Assembly (NCBI RefSeq): GCF_000376445.1
Contig: NZ_AQXI01000001.1
Location: 404,962 to 468,961 of the forward strand
Length of the DNA: 64,000 nucleotides
Reading direction: 5' to 3'
Origin: Haladaptatus paucihalophilus DX253
GTDB taxonomy: Archaea > Halobacteriota > Halobacteria > Halobacteriales > Haladaptataceae
How positions within the stretch are numbered: the stretch's first letter is position 1; each line of letters opens with the position of its first letter. Positions 9,201 to 16,131 of this stretch are shown here, in pieces. The notes under the pieces were generated by a model. It was not told the origin of the DNA. It worked only from the letters and a program-made list of their open reading frames with translations, and searched no databases. The translations under genes were made by a program, and so were the position numbers.

Positions 9201-9265
9201 AGCACGGCGATGATGGCCCGACTGTGCTTGGTTACGTTTTCGAAAAGCCGGTCGAGAAGCGTCAC
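6221..9265 (-). CDS. RND superfamily (MMPL-type) exporter with coiled-coil extracellular loop
   Basis: This 1014-residue transporter has the two-repeat RND layout: TM1 near 16-36, a very large external loop to about 410, TM2-6 at about 415-560, TM7 near 610-630, a second external loop, and the final five helices at about 825-1000. The first loop (about 115-300) is a long Gln/Ala-rich coiled coil with two similar copies around YDQLNASHQSGDVDNESY and LDGLNASYRSGDINESTY. The second loop carries a calcium-type loop DTDGDGVPDEN (about 742-752). RND proteins of this class export lipids or other hydrophobic molecules using the proton or ion gradient; the substrate here is unknown. It starts at GTG 9265 with GAGGAGG upstream, and is first gene of the operon with the TrmB-like regulator. 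Confidence 0.85.
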   Translation of the reverse strand: MTLLDRLFENVTKHSRAIIAVLLVATILVGAGAPMIEQSSSLDQFQSDSPAAKKLNYINSNFTTGNENTTTVQVILKGDNVLSKEAMVNSLQFQQRLRDNQTINETLAEGTASTGVANVIAISAIQQQKVAELKASGAKLQQRSQQLNRTAAGLSDALNQTRALQGKYDQLNASHQSGDVDNESYRQQSAKIEAQLSQVRATATANLSAEQSATFNKSAQQARGLQAKLDGLNASYRSGDINESTYKQQAGEIQSQFGKVYKLGTQGVLADEYEKLGEQSEKLQQKRSALENGSMPTLAEQLDQLQSMNQSQIDSLTKAVLSDDGGSSGGMASQALAFMPTSYDTGSTEANATMLVIFQKQESQSSMEGQASDVLVSTQQGMKTIADEEFDHEALVFGSGIISEEINQSMADSLAIVGPLALLFVILTLIIAYRDVLDILLGILGIAFVLVWTFGFMGWAGITFNQMFIAVPVLLIGLAIDYAIHVFMRHREERETNPDEDVRGSMRVALVSVGAALTWVTATTVIGFLSNLVSPLPPIQDFGIVSSVGIVAALIIFGGLIPALKLELDGFLESRGFNRKKRAFGTGGGALGSILTVGATAARKAPLVVIVLTLLVSAAGGYGATKVDTSFSQEDFLASSPPHWTKQLPEPFKPGNYSAKQNLDFVNDNFVREDSQAQLLVEGDITRDDALEQVKRAEEQAAKKDVTLTLSNGEPQVQSPLSVMKQVAAQNETFNQTFTAADTDGDGVPDENLETVYDGLFAAAPDDAAGVIYREDGNYEALRVTISLKGGASSSAVTTQMREVADNFDGLTATATGQSIVFEIVQDDLLNTVIESLIITMVAVFAFLMLIYRITEGSATLGAVTLLPVVFSVAWILGTMYLLGMPFNVLTGMITSLTVGLGVAYSIHLSERYNVELERQGSVWEAMHVSLTGTGGALLGSAATTVGGFGVLAFAILPALQQFGIITGLTIIYAFIASVLVLPSLLVVWTRYFGPGARGSIDLKSEGAPTPSED

Positions 9266-9607
9266 GGACGCCCTCCTCGGCTATGTAGCTGTAATGCCAT
9301 AGCTGTTGTTAGAATACTACTGACAGCCCCACCAAAAAGATGGAGGTTTCGGTTTCTAGTATGACATAAAGTCACAAACACATTTCCGGTACAACGAAGA
9401 AACGGTCCAATCAGAGCACGTACGGCACTCTATCGCGCGTTTGTGCCGGACGAAATCCGGTTCGGGCGACGGCAGTACGTGCGGGGACGAGAATGGGACG
9501 GGTTCTCCGAGACGTGTCGCTTTGTGAATTATATATCTACAACAACAAGTGGAATTTTCGTCAGTTCGCCATCAACGTTACCATCGTCCCCGAGACAGAG
9601 AGAGACG
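9266..9607. other. Divergent intergenic region between RND operon and CNNM gene
   Basis: These 342 bp hold promoters in both directions and no credible gene. On the left there is an inverted repeat GCTATG-N12-CATAGC (9280-9303), 15 bp before the exporter start and a candidate regulator site. On the right there is a TATA box TTATATAT (9529-9536) for the rightward gene. The middle (9340-9420) is relatively AT-rich and shows no repeat or RNA gene that I recognise. Confidence 0.55.
9529..9536 (+). promoter_or_regulatory. TATA box for CNNM/CorC gene
   Basis: TTATATAT lies in otherwise GC-rich sequence, about 75 bp upstream of ATG 9608. Transcription should begin near 9558, giving a leader of about 50 nt. 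This argues against the longer in-frame start at 9443, which lies upstream of the promoter. Confidence 0.6.
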
Positions 9608-10696
9608 ATGGTAGATTTGCTCACCGTACTCCATCTCCTCGGTGGCGTATTCCTCCTGCTGATGAACGCCTACTTCGTCGTCACCGAGTTCGCCATGACG
9701 CGGGTGCGACAGTTCGACGAGTCTGAGTTCGAGGATTCGAAGGGATTGCAGCGCGCGTGGGACATGACCGACCGCCTCGAAATCTATCTCTCCGGGTGCC
9801 AAGTCGGCATCACCATCGCCAGCGTCGGATTGGGTGTGGTCGCCGAACCAGCGGTGGTGGCGGTGTTCCATCCGGTCATCGAAGCCGTCGGTCTCGGGGG
9901 CGGCTCCACCGAAGCGCTCTCGGCGATTCTCGCACTCGCCGTCATCAACCTCCTGCACGTCATCGTCGGGGAGCAAGCGCCGACGTACCTGGGCATCGAG
10001 CGAACGAAGTTCGCGGCCCGATACGGGTCGGGCATCCTCTACTGGTGGACGAAACTGATGTCGCCGGTCATCATCCTCGCTGACAAGACCGCCAAGAGCC
10101 TCCTCTCCCTGTTCGGCGTTGAAATCGAACGCTCGTGGACGGAAGCCGAGGAATCGGACGGCGACGAGCGGAAAATCGTCAGCCGCGCTGACCTCCACCG
10201 CGAGATGGGCGACGTTCTCAGCGCGGTCGAGGGTCTCCCGGAGGAACGCGAAGAGGAGATTCTGGCCGCGCTTCAAATCGAGCGCGTCCCGGTTCGTGAC
10301 ATCGTGATTCCGCGGGAGGACATCGTGGCCCTCTCGACCGACGACCCCATCGAGGAGAACGTCGAACGGATGGAGAAGAACCCGCTCGTCCGCTTTCCGC
10401 TCATCGACGGGTCGCTGGACGAGTTTCGGGGAATCGTCTACGCGCCGACCGTCATCGAACGGTACGACGAACTCACCTCGGGGGAGGTCTCGCTGACCGA
10501 CATCGCACACGACCCGATGACGGTCGCGGGCGATACGAGCGTCGCGGACGCCATCGACCTGTTTCAGGCGCAAAACCAGGAACTCGCACTGGTGTTGGAC
10601 GGGCAGGACGTCATCGGGTTGGTGACGGCGACGGACGCGTTCGAAGCCGTCCTCGGGGAGTTGGAGGACCCGATGGACAGGGAGATGACCGCCTGA
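9608..10696 (+). CDS. CNNM/HlyC-CorC family protein (DUF21 plus CBS pair)
   Basis: This is a 362-residue protein. The N-terminal DUF21/CNNM transmembrane domain (about 1-175) begins with the family pattern LLLMNAYFVVTEFAMTRVR and contains GCQVGITIASVGLGVVAEPA. A cytoplasmic pair of CBS domains follows (about 225-350; VPVRDIVIPREDIVALSTDD and DPMTVAGDTSVADAIDLFQA). There is no C-terminal CorC/HlyC domain. Members are proposed or shown to move divalent cations (Mg2+ or Na+/Mg2+), with the CBS pair sensing nucleotides. ATG 9608 is chosen because the TATA box at 9529 lies downstream of the more distal start. Confidence 0.85.
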   Translation: MVDLLTVLHLLGGVFLLLMNAYFVVTEFAMTRVRQFDESEFEDSKGLQRAWDMTDRLEIYLSGCQVGITIASVGLGVVAEPAVVAVFHPVIEAVGLGGGSTEALSAILALAVINLLHVIVGEQAPTYLGIERTKFAARYGSGILYWWTKLMSPVIILADKTAKSLLSLFGVEIERSWTEAEESDGDERKIVSRADLHREMGDVLSAVEGLPEEREEEILAALQIERVPVRDIVIPREDIVALSTDDPIEENVERMEKNPLVRFPLIDGSLDEFRGIVYAPTVIERYDELTSGEVSLTDIAHDPMTVAGDTSVADAIDLFQAQNQELALVLDGQDVIGLVTATDAFEAVLGELEDPMDREMTA

Positions 10697-10708
10697 GGAA
10701 TCGTTCGC

Positions 10709-10918
10709 CTACCGGTCGTGGAATTCTCGCGCTTGCTCGCGCGTCATCGTCTCCCACTCGCCGTCGTCGGTTCGAACCTGCACGTGTCCGTCGGGAATCT
10801 CCGTTTCGACCGTTTCAACGTGCGTTTCGAGGAGATGCGATTCGTACTGCTTCAACGCGGCTCGCTCCGACGGCGCGATGGCGACCCAACCGCACTCGTC
10901 TTGACTGCACCGAATCAT
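10709..10918 (-). CDS. Small zinc-finger-like protein, haloarchaeal
   Basis: This is a 69-residue protein with a C-x4-C then H-x4-H arrangement (C4, C9, H28, H33), compatible with a single zinc site of C2H2 type. The C-terminal half (IPDGHVQVRTDDGEWETMTREQ) looks like a small beta hairpin and helix. I do not know a function. It converges on the CNNM gene (12 bp apart), and upstream faces the rhodanese gene. Confidence 0.65.
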   Translation of the reverse strand: MIRCSQDECGWVAIAPSERAALKQYESHLLETHVETVETEIPDGHVQVRTDDGEWETMTREQAREFHDR

Positions 10919-10991
10919 TGAGTGTCGTCACTCGCTACGAGGGATATAAGCCTTGAGAAACGTCGGTGCGACCGGTGGCGGTCGGTGGGGT

Positions 10992-11783
10992 CTATTCGCC
11001 GCTTACGACCCGCGAGGAGAGGTCGCCGATGGTTCCCTTCACGGTGTACTCCGGCGTCTCGATGTGGACCATCGAGTCCGCCGTTACGTCCTCGAACTTG
11101 AGTTCGAGGGTGTACGACCCGTCCGTCAGGATGTCCGTCGCTTCGTTCTGTCCGGTTTCGAGCTGTCGCGCCCACGCCGTCTTTCCGGCGAAGGCGGCGT
11201 CGGTGACGCCCGAGATGATGTACGCCACCGGATTGTACGACGTGTTGGAGCCGCGAATCGGGTAGTCCCTGTCGTGCCACTCCCAGAACCCCTCGTCGAT
11301 GACGAAGACGTTCTCGTAGCCCTTCTGCATGAGTGCGGATGCACGAATCGAAGAGAGGTGGTGCGGACAGCCACAGTAACAGACGATGCGGTCGGATTTC
11401 GGCCAGTTCAGCACGGGGTCGCGCTCCGGGGCACCACGGACGCCCGGTGCGGGACTCAACACGGCCCCGTAGATGTGCGAGGTCTTGTACTGCTTCGTGC
11501 CGCGAGCGTCGGCGAACCGCGCTTCCCCGCGCTTGTACCAGTTGTAGACGATATCTGTCGGGACGAGAGGGACCTCCTCGCCGCCCTCGGATTTCGTGTC
11601 GAACGAGGACGGGTCGAAGCTCTTTTTCTTCGGTTTCTCGTCGAACTCCGGCGGATACCCATCGACATTGCCGTCCTCGGGCATGGGATAACTCGAAGAC
11701 CCCGAGCCACTGCCTCGATTGAGACACCCGCTCAATCCCGCGACTGCCACGGAACTAGCCGCGAGAAAGGTACGTCGGTTCAT
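10992..11783 (-). CDS. Rhodanese-domain lipoprotein
   Basis: This is a 263-residue protein with a Tat-type signal and lipobox (MNRRTFL, then GLSGC, lipidated C20), so it is anchored outside the membrane. Residues about 70-170 form a rhodanese domain: FADARGTKQYKTSHIYGAV, then the active-site loop CYCGCPHHLS, then a GFWEW motif. Rhodaneses transfer sulfane sulfur; the loop here has two Cys and two His, unlike the usual CxxxxR loop, so metal or another thiol chemistry is possible. The C-terminal third is all-beta. It starts at ATG 11783 behind an inverted repeat at 11825-11844. Confidence 0.8.
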   Translation of the reverse strand: MNRRTFLAASSVAVAGLSGCLNRGSGSGSSSYPMPEDGNVDGYPPEFDEKPKKKSFDPSSFDTKSEGGEEVPLVPTDIVYNWYKRGEARFADARGTKQYKTSHIYGAVLSPAPGVRGAPERDPVLNWPKSDRIVCYCGCPHHLSSIRASALMQKGYENVFVIDEGFWEWHDRDYPIRGSNTSYNPVAYIISGVTDAAFAGKTAWARQLETGQNEATDILTDGSYTLELKFEDVTADSMVHIETPEYTVKGTIGDLSSRVVSGE

Positions 11784-11824
11784 TACTATGGCCCCGTAGC
11801 AACTACCCCTTTATCAATTTTATT

Positions 11825-11844
11825 ATTAACAGAACGCTGTTAAT
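11825..11844. promoter_or_regulatory. Inverted repeat in divergent rhodanese/crtB promoter region
   Basis: ATTAACAGAACGCTGTTAAT is a perfect 8-bp inverted repeat around a 4-bp centre. It sits 42-61 bp upstream of the rhodanese start (11783), just above its probable TATA element (ATAAAATT on the minus strand), and about 113 bp before crtB. This is a typical place for a dimeric regulator. The cognate protein is unknown. Confidence 0.5.
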
Positions 11845-11956
11845 TATAGACTGCGTAATCGAATCGACGGTCGGTACGGAAAACATACCTAACAGGTTTG
11901 GCACCGTCTTTTTTCAGAATGACAGCGTACCAACTGCTATTCTCGGGGCACACCCA

Positions 11957-12907
11957 ATGAAAGACACACACGTAGAGGCGGGGAAGGCGATACAGCAGCA
12001 GACCGGGAAAACGTTCCATCTCGCCACTCGGCTGTTGCCCGAGCGAGTGCGCCACCCGACGTACGTGCTGTACGGGTTCTTCCGTATCTGCGACGAGGTG
12101 GTGGACGACGCCGCCGACGTTCCGGCCGAGGAGCAAGCCGAACGGTTGGAGTCGCTACGAAAGCAGGCGCTCGGGAAAGAACCACCCGATGACCCGATTT
12201 TGGAGGCGTTCCACGACCTCTGTGAATCACGCGGTATCGCGGACGAGGAGGTCGTCGTCTTCATCGACGCGATGGCGACGGACATCGACAAATCGCGCTA
12301 CGAAACCTACGAGGAACTGGAGACGTACATGCGCGGTTCGGCCGCCGCCGTCGGGCAAATGATGACGTCAGTGATGAACCCGGACGACGCCGAGCGAGCG
12401 CGACCGCACGCGACGTCGCTCGGCGAGGCGTTCCAACTCACCAACTTCCTCCGGGACGTGCGCGAGGACATCGAAGACCGGAATCGAATCTACCTTCCTC
12501 GAACGACGCTCTCGCGGCACGGCGTGACCGACGAACAGATAAAGCGCCTTGAGTTCACGGTCGGGTTCGCCGAGGTCATGCAGGACGAACTTCGCCGCGC
12601 GGAAGCCCTGTACCGGGAGGGCGTCGCCGGAATCCGGTACCTCCCCGAGGACTGCCAGTTCGCGGTCTTGCTCGCGGCGGTGCTGTACGCGGAGTACCAC
12701 CGCGTGATTCGAGCGCAGAGGTACGACGTGCTCTCCAAGGAACCGTCGCTGGGGACCGTCCGAAAGCTCGTGCTCCTCGCTAAGACGCGGTGGCACTGGC
12801 GGAAGACACGCGACCCCGAAACCGTCTTCCGGACCGTAAGCCCGGTCGGAACGCCGGAACACCGCGGGTCGGACGTGGAGCGTCGGGATACGCTTCCGAC
12901 TCGATAA
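11957..12907 (+). CDS. crtB: Phytoene/squalene synthase
   Basis: This 316-residue trans-isoprenyl diphosphate synthase joins two C20 geranylgeranyl diphosphates to give phytoene, the first step to bacterioruberin and retinal. Both Asp-rich substrate/Mg motifs are visible: DEVVDD (about 45-50) and NFLRDVREDIEDRNRIYLP (about 155-173). The N-terminus HLATRLLPERVRHPTYVLYGFFR is typical of CrtB. It starts at ATG 11957. No other carotenoid gene is adjacent; it converges on thiC with 18 bp between stops. Confidence 0.9.
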   Translation: MKDTHVEAGKAIQQQTGKTFHLATRLLPERVRHPTYVLYGFFRICDEVVDDAADVPAEEQAERLESLRKQALGKEPPDDPILEAFHDLCESRGIADEEVVVFIDAMATDIDKSRYETYEELETYMRGSAAAVGQMMTSVMNPDDAERARPHATSLGEAFQLTNFLRDVREDIEDRNRIYLPRTTLSRHGVTDEQIKRLEFTVGFAEVMQDELRRAEALYREGVAGIRYLPEDCQFAVLLAAVLYAEYHRVIRAQRYDVLSKEPSLGTVRKLVLLAKTRWHWRKTRDPETVFRTVSPVGTPEHRGSDVERRDTLPTR

Positions 12908-12925
12908 CTCTCGCTTCTCCTCGTT

Positions 12926-14365
12926 TCAATCGTCACCGTGGCCTTCGCTGGCGTGCTCCGCGAACGACGGCAGGTCCGGAACCGAACGCATGTCGTGTGT
13001 CCCCGTCGGCGGCAGGTTCGCCGCCGCCGCGGGCGAGTCCGTCAGGTCCGTTTCGCTGTCTATCGATTCCATGTCGCCGTCGACGGCCCGCGCGTCCTGG
13101 TCGATGCGCATCGAGCAGAACTCCACGCCGCACATCGAGCAGTAGCGCGCTTTCTTGTAGTTATCGCCGGGGAGGGACTGGTCGTGGTACGCTCGTGCCC
13201 GTTCCGGGTCGAGGGCGAGTTCGAACTGTCGTGACCAGTCGAACTCGTAGCGGGCCTCCGAGAGCGCGTCGTCCCAGTCGCGGGCACCCGGTTGGCCGGT
13301 TGCGACGTCGGCCGCGTGGGCCGCGATTCGGTACGCCGCGAGGCCGTCCCGAACGTCCTCCTCTTCGGGGAGTCCGAGGTGCTCTTTCGGCGTCACGTAA
13401 CACAGCATGGCCGCCCCGGCCCGAGCGGCCTCGGTGGCACCGATGGCGCTCGTGATGTGGTCGTACCCGGGCGCGATGTCGGTCACCAACGGACCGAGGA
13501 CGTAGAACGGAGCGCCGTCGCAGACCTCCTGCTGGCGTTCGACGTTCATTTCGATGTCGTCCATCGGGACGTGTCCCGGTCCCTCAACCATGACCTGAAC
13601 GCCGTGGTCCCGTGCCGTTCGGGTCAGTTCGCCCAGCGTCTCCAGTTCGGCGAACTGCGCGTCGTCGCACGCGTCGGCGAGGCAACCGGGCCGAAGGCCG
13701 TCGCCGAGGCTGAACGTCACGTCGTACTCGGCGAAAATCGCACAAATTCGCTCGAAGTGCGTGTACAGCGGGTTTTGGGCGTCGTTCTCCTCCATCCACT
13801 TGGCGAGAATCGACCCGCCGCGCGAGACGATGCCGGTCTTCCGACCGTTGGTGAGCGGGACGTGTTCCAGCAACACGCCCGCATGGACGGTCATGTAATC
13901 GACGCCCTGCCGGGCCTGTTTCTCGATGACGTCGAGCAGTAACTCGGGCGTGAGGTCGGCAACGTCGTCGACGCGCGTGACCGCCTCGTAAATCGGGACG
14001 GTTCCGACCGGAACCGGAGCGTGTTGAACGTTCGTCTCACGAATCGAATCGAGGTTCGCACCGGTGCTCAAGTCCATCACGGTGTCCGCGCCGTAGTGAA
14101 CCGCCGCGTGGAGCTTTCGAAGTTCCTCCTCGGGGTTGCTCGTCGTCTCGCTGTTGCCGATGTTCGCGTTGACCTTCGTGGCGAACTCTCGCCCGATTAT
14201 CATCGGGTCGAGCACGTCGTGTTCGTGGTTGTTCGGGATGACCGCCCGTCCCTCGGCGACCGCGCGTCGAACCGTCTCTGGGTCCCTGCTCTCCCGCTCC
14301 GCCACCCGTTTCATCGCCGCGGTCAGTTCGCCGGAACGAGCGCGTTGGAGTTGTGTTTCCGACAT
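12926..14365 (-). CDS. thiC: Phosphomethylpyrimidine synthase ThiC
   Basis: This 479-residue radical SAM enzyme converts aminoimidazole ribotide to hydroxymethylpyrimidine phosphate for thiamine synthesis. Recognisable parts are [68 protein letters not shown] and the C-terminal 4Fe-4S motif [12 protein letters not shown] (CxxCx4C; about 408-420). ATG 14365 is the start. A palindrome sits 15-28 bp upstream, over the promoter. No other thi gene is adjacent apart from the distant yjbQ (26860). Confidence 0.95.
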   Translation of the reverse strand: MSETQLQRARSGELTAAMKRVAERESRDPETVRRAVAEGRAVIPNNHEHDVLDPMIIGREFATKVNANIGNSETTSNPEEELRKLHAAVHYGADTVMDLSTGANLDSIRETNVQHAPVPVGTVPIYEAVTRVDDVADLTPELLLDVIEKQARQGVDYMTVHAGVLLEHVPLTNGRKTGIVSRGGSILAKWMEENDAQNPLYTHFERICAIFAEYDVTFSLGDGLRPGCLADACDDAQFAELETLGELTRTARDHGVQVMVEGPGHVPMDDIEMNVERQQEVCDGAPFYVLGPLVTDIAPGYDHITSAIGATEAARAGAAMLCYVTPKEHLGLPEEEDVRDGLAAYRIAAHAADVATGQPGARDWDDALSEARYEFDWSRQFELALDPERARAYHDQSLPGDNYKKARYCSMCGVEFCSMRIDQDARAVDGDMESIDSETDLTDSPAAAANLPPTGTHDMRSVPDLPSFAEHASEGHGDD

Positions 14366-14380
14366 CAATTACTGAGTTAT

Positions 14381-14393
14381 ATTACTAGGTAAT
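14381..14393. promoter_or_regulatory. Palindrome in thiC promoter, candidate ThiR-type operator
   Basis: ATTACTAGGTAAT is a perfect 5-bp inverted repeat with a 3-bp centre, 16-28 bp before the thiC ATG and overlapping an AATATAA TATA-like stretch on the minus strand. Archaeal thiamine genes are controlled by ThiR, whose sensor domain resembles ThiN. The assignment of this palindrome to ThiR is inference from position alone. Confidence 0.45.
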
Positions 14394-14452
14394 AATTCTT
14401 GTCGAGCGAAATCGGCACCAACGTTCACCATCACCCGGCACGAACGTGGCGT

Positions 14453-15487
14453 ATGCGAGTCGCAGTCCTCGAAGAACCCGGTTCCTTCGTCGTCGAAGAG
14501 CGAGACAAACCAGCCCCCGACCCGGACGAGGTGGTCGTCGAAATCGGCAAGGTCGGCATCTGCGGGTCCGACGTTCACTACTACGAACACGGCCGCATCG
14601 GCGATTACGTGGTCGAATCGCCGCTCGTCCTCGGGCACGAGAGCGCGGGCGAAGTCGTCTCGGTCGGCGAAAACGCCGAAGGCGATTTCGACTTCGGCGA
14701 CCGCGTGACGCTCGAACCGGGCGTCCCCTGTCGGCGCTGTGACCACTGCAAGCGCGGCGAGTACAACCTCTGTCCCGACGTGACGTTCATGGCGACGCCG
14801 CCGGACGACGGCGCGTTCGCGGAGTTCGTCGCGTGGCCCGCCGACTTCACCTATCGGCTACCGGATTCCGTCTCGACCCGCGAAGGAGCGCTCTGTGAAC
14901 CCTTGAGCGTCGGCATCCACGCCGCTCGACGGGGCGAGGTCGGCGTCGGCGATTCCGTCCTCGTGACGGGGTGCGGTCCCATCGGTCTGCTGGCGATGGA
15001 AGCCGCGAACGCCGCCGGAGCGGCGGAGGTGTTCGTCTCCGACGTCGTTCCCGAAAAACTCGCGCTGGCCGAGGAGCGCGGCGCGGACGCGACCATCGAC
15101 GTTCGGGAAGACGACCTCGGGGAATCGGTCTCCGACCTCACAGACGGCGAGGGCGTCGATGTGGTCATCGAAGCGTCCGGAGCGGACCCCGCGATTCGAA
15201 CCACTATCGACGCGGTTCGACGGGGCGGGACCGTCGTCCTCATCGGACTCGCACAGGACGCGGAAATCCCGCTCGACACGAGTGAAATCATCGACAACGA
15301 ACTCGACCTCCGAGGGTCGTTTCGCTACCGGAACACGTACCCCGCCGCCGTCCAGTTGCTGGCCGACGGCGCGGTCGACGTGGCGGGTATCGTGGATTTC
15401 GAAATGGAACTGCCGGATGTCGGCGAGGCGTTCGAGCGGGCGAAGGAGTCCGAGACGGTGAAAGGGATGCTTTCGGTTTCGCGGTGA
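14453..15487 (+). CDS. Zinc-dependent polyol/alcohol dehydrogenase (MDR family)
   Basis: This 344-residue medium-chain dehydrogenase has the catalytic-zinc region KVGICGSDVHYYEHGRIG plus GHESAGEV, and four structural-zinc cysteines in the stretch C-RRC-DHC-KRGEYNLC (about 98-112). The Rossmann motif GCGPIG is at about 177-182. It resembles sorbitol, xylitol and threonine dehydrogenases, which oxidise a secondary alcohol with NAD(P)+. Substrate cannot be read from the sequence. ATG 14453 is chosen; upstream codons overlap the divergent thiC promoter. Confidence 0.85.
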   Translation: MRVAVLEEPGSFVVEERDKPAPDPDEVVVEIGKVGICGSDVHYYEHGRIGDYVVESPLVLGHESAGEVVSVGENAEGDFDFGDRVTLEPGVPCRRCDHCKRGEYNLCPDVTFMATPPDDGAFAEFVAWPADFTYRLPDSVSTREGALCEPLSVGIHAARRGEVGVGDSVLVTGCGPIGLLAMEAANAAGAAEVFVSDVVPEKLALAEERGADATIDVREDDLGESVSDLTDGEGVDVVIEASGADPAIRTTIDAVRRGGTVVLIGLAQDAEIPLDTSEIIDNELDLRGSFRYRNTYPAAVQLLADGAVDVAGIVDFEMELPDVGEAFERAKESETVKGMLSVSR

Positions 15488-15617
15488 GCGCGTTCGGAAT
15501 TCGAACGACGGCGACCCGTTTCGTGACGGAAACGCCCCGTGTGTGGTACTTTTTGTCGAATGAGCAGTCACCACAGATGTCTAGCCAGAGATTGGCATGC
15601 TAGTCTCTGTCGAAATA

Positions 15618-15637
15618 TTTACTCGGTATTGAGTAAA
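15618..15637. promoter_or_regulatory. TrmB-type binding box
   Basis: TTTACTCGGTATTGAGTAAA is a perfect 7-bp inverted repeat and fits exactly TACT-N7-GAGTA, the motif reported for the glucose-responsive regulator TrmB of Halobacterium salinarum. It sits immediately upstream of a TATA-like TTATCA (15640-15645). This position favours activation rather than blocking. Confidence 0.65.
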
Positions 15638-15669
15638 CCTTATCAACGTCAACCAACTACCGGGAAGTG

Positions 15670-15717
15670 ATGATTGACACGAGTAACGAAACGACAACTG
15701 GGGAGGGTGAGCGATAA
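15670..15717 (+). CDS. Possible 15-codon leader ORF overlapping next gene
   Basis: ATG 15670 opens a 15-residue frame (MIDTSNETTTGEGER) whose TAA shares its last base with the ATG at 15717. A TATA-like element about 27 bp upstream predicts transcription starting at or next to this ATG, so it could be translated leaderless and feed ribosomes to the downstream gene. GGAGG at 15702-15706 inside it can serve as ribosome binding site for that gene. It may be a leader or a chance frame. Confidence 0.35.
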   Translation: MIDTSNETTTGEGER

Positions 15718-16022
15718 TGTGGCAAGACATCGTATTTCTCTGCGGGAGCGTCTTTTCCCTCCTCGTTCTCGTTCCGACTCTCCGCGACTCGATGGCGAAC
15801 GTCCCGCTCGGGACCTCCCTTCCATCGGCCGTTATCGGCATCGTCTACGGAACCGCCTTCCTCACGCTCGGGATGAGTCTCTCTGCCGCCGGTTCCCTGC
15901 TCACGGGGATCATGTGGAGTCTCATCGCGGCGCTTCGGTCGCCGAACCCGCTCGCTACGCCCGCGGACTCCGAAACTGAAACGCGGACTAACGGGCACGG
16001 CGCACCGCAACACGCCGATTAA
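15717..16022 (+). CDS. Small two/three-helix membrane protein, unknown
   Basis: This is a 101-residue protein with hydrophobic stretches at about 5-20, 36-56 and 58-73 and a polar, charged tail (SETETRTNGHGAPQHAD). I recognise no family. A GGAGG lies 10 nt before ATG 15717, and the start overlaps the stop of the 15-codon leader. The TrmB-type box at 15618 suggests sugar-responsive expression, perhaps as a small transporter subunit or membrane modulator (inference). Confidence 0.65.
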   Translation: MWQDIVFLCGSVFSLLVLVPTLRDSMANVPLGTSLPSAVIGIVYGTAFLTLGMSLSAAGSLLTGIMWSLIAALRSPNPLATPADSETETRTNGHGAPQHAD

Positions 16023-16131
16023 TCGGCAACTTCTCGAACGAAACGCGACCCTACGGCTTCGCCGAAGTCGGGGGGAGAATCGAACGGAAACAGAGAACCG
16101 ATTTTTCGACTCGCCGGTTTTTCGGCGTGCG

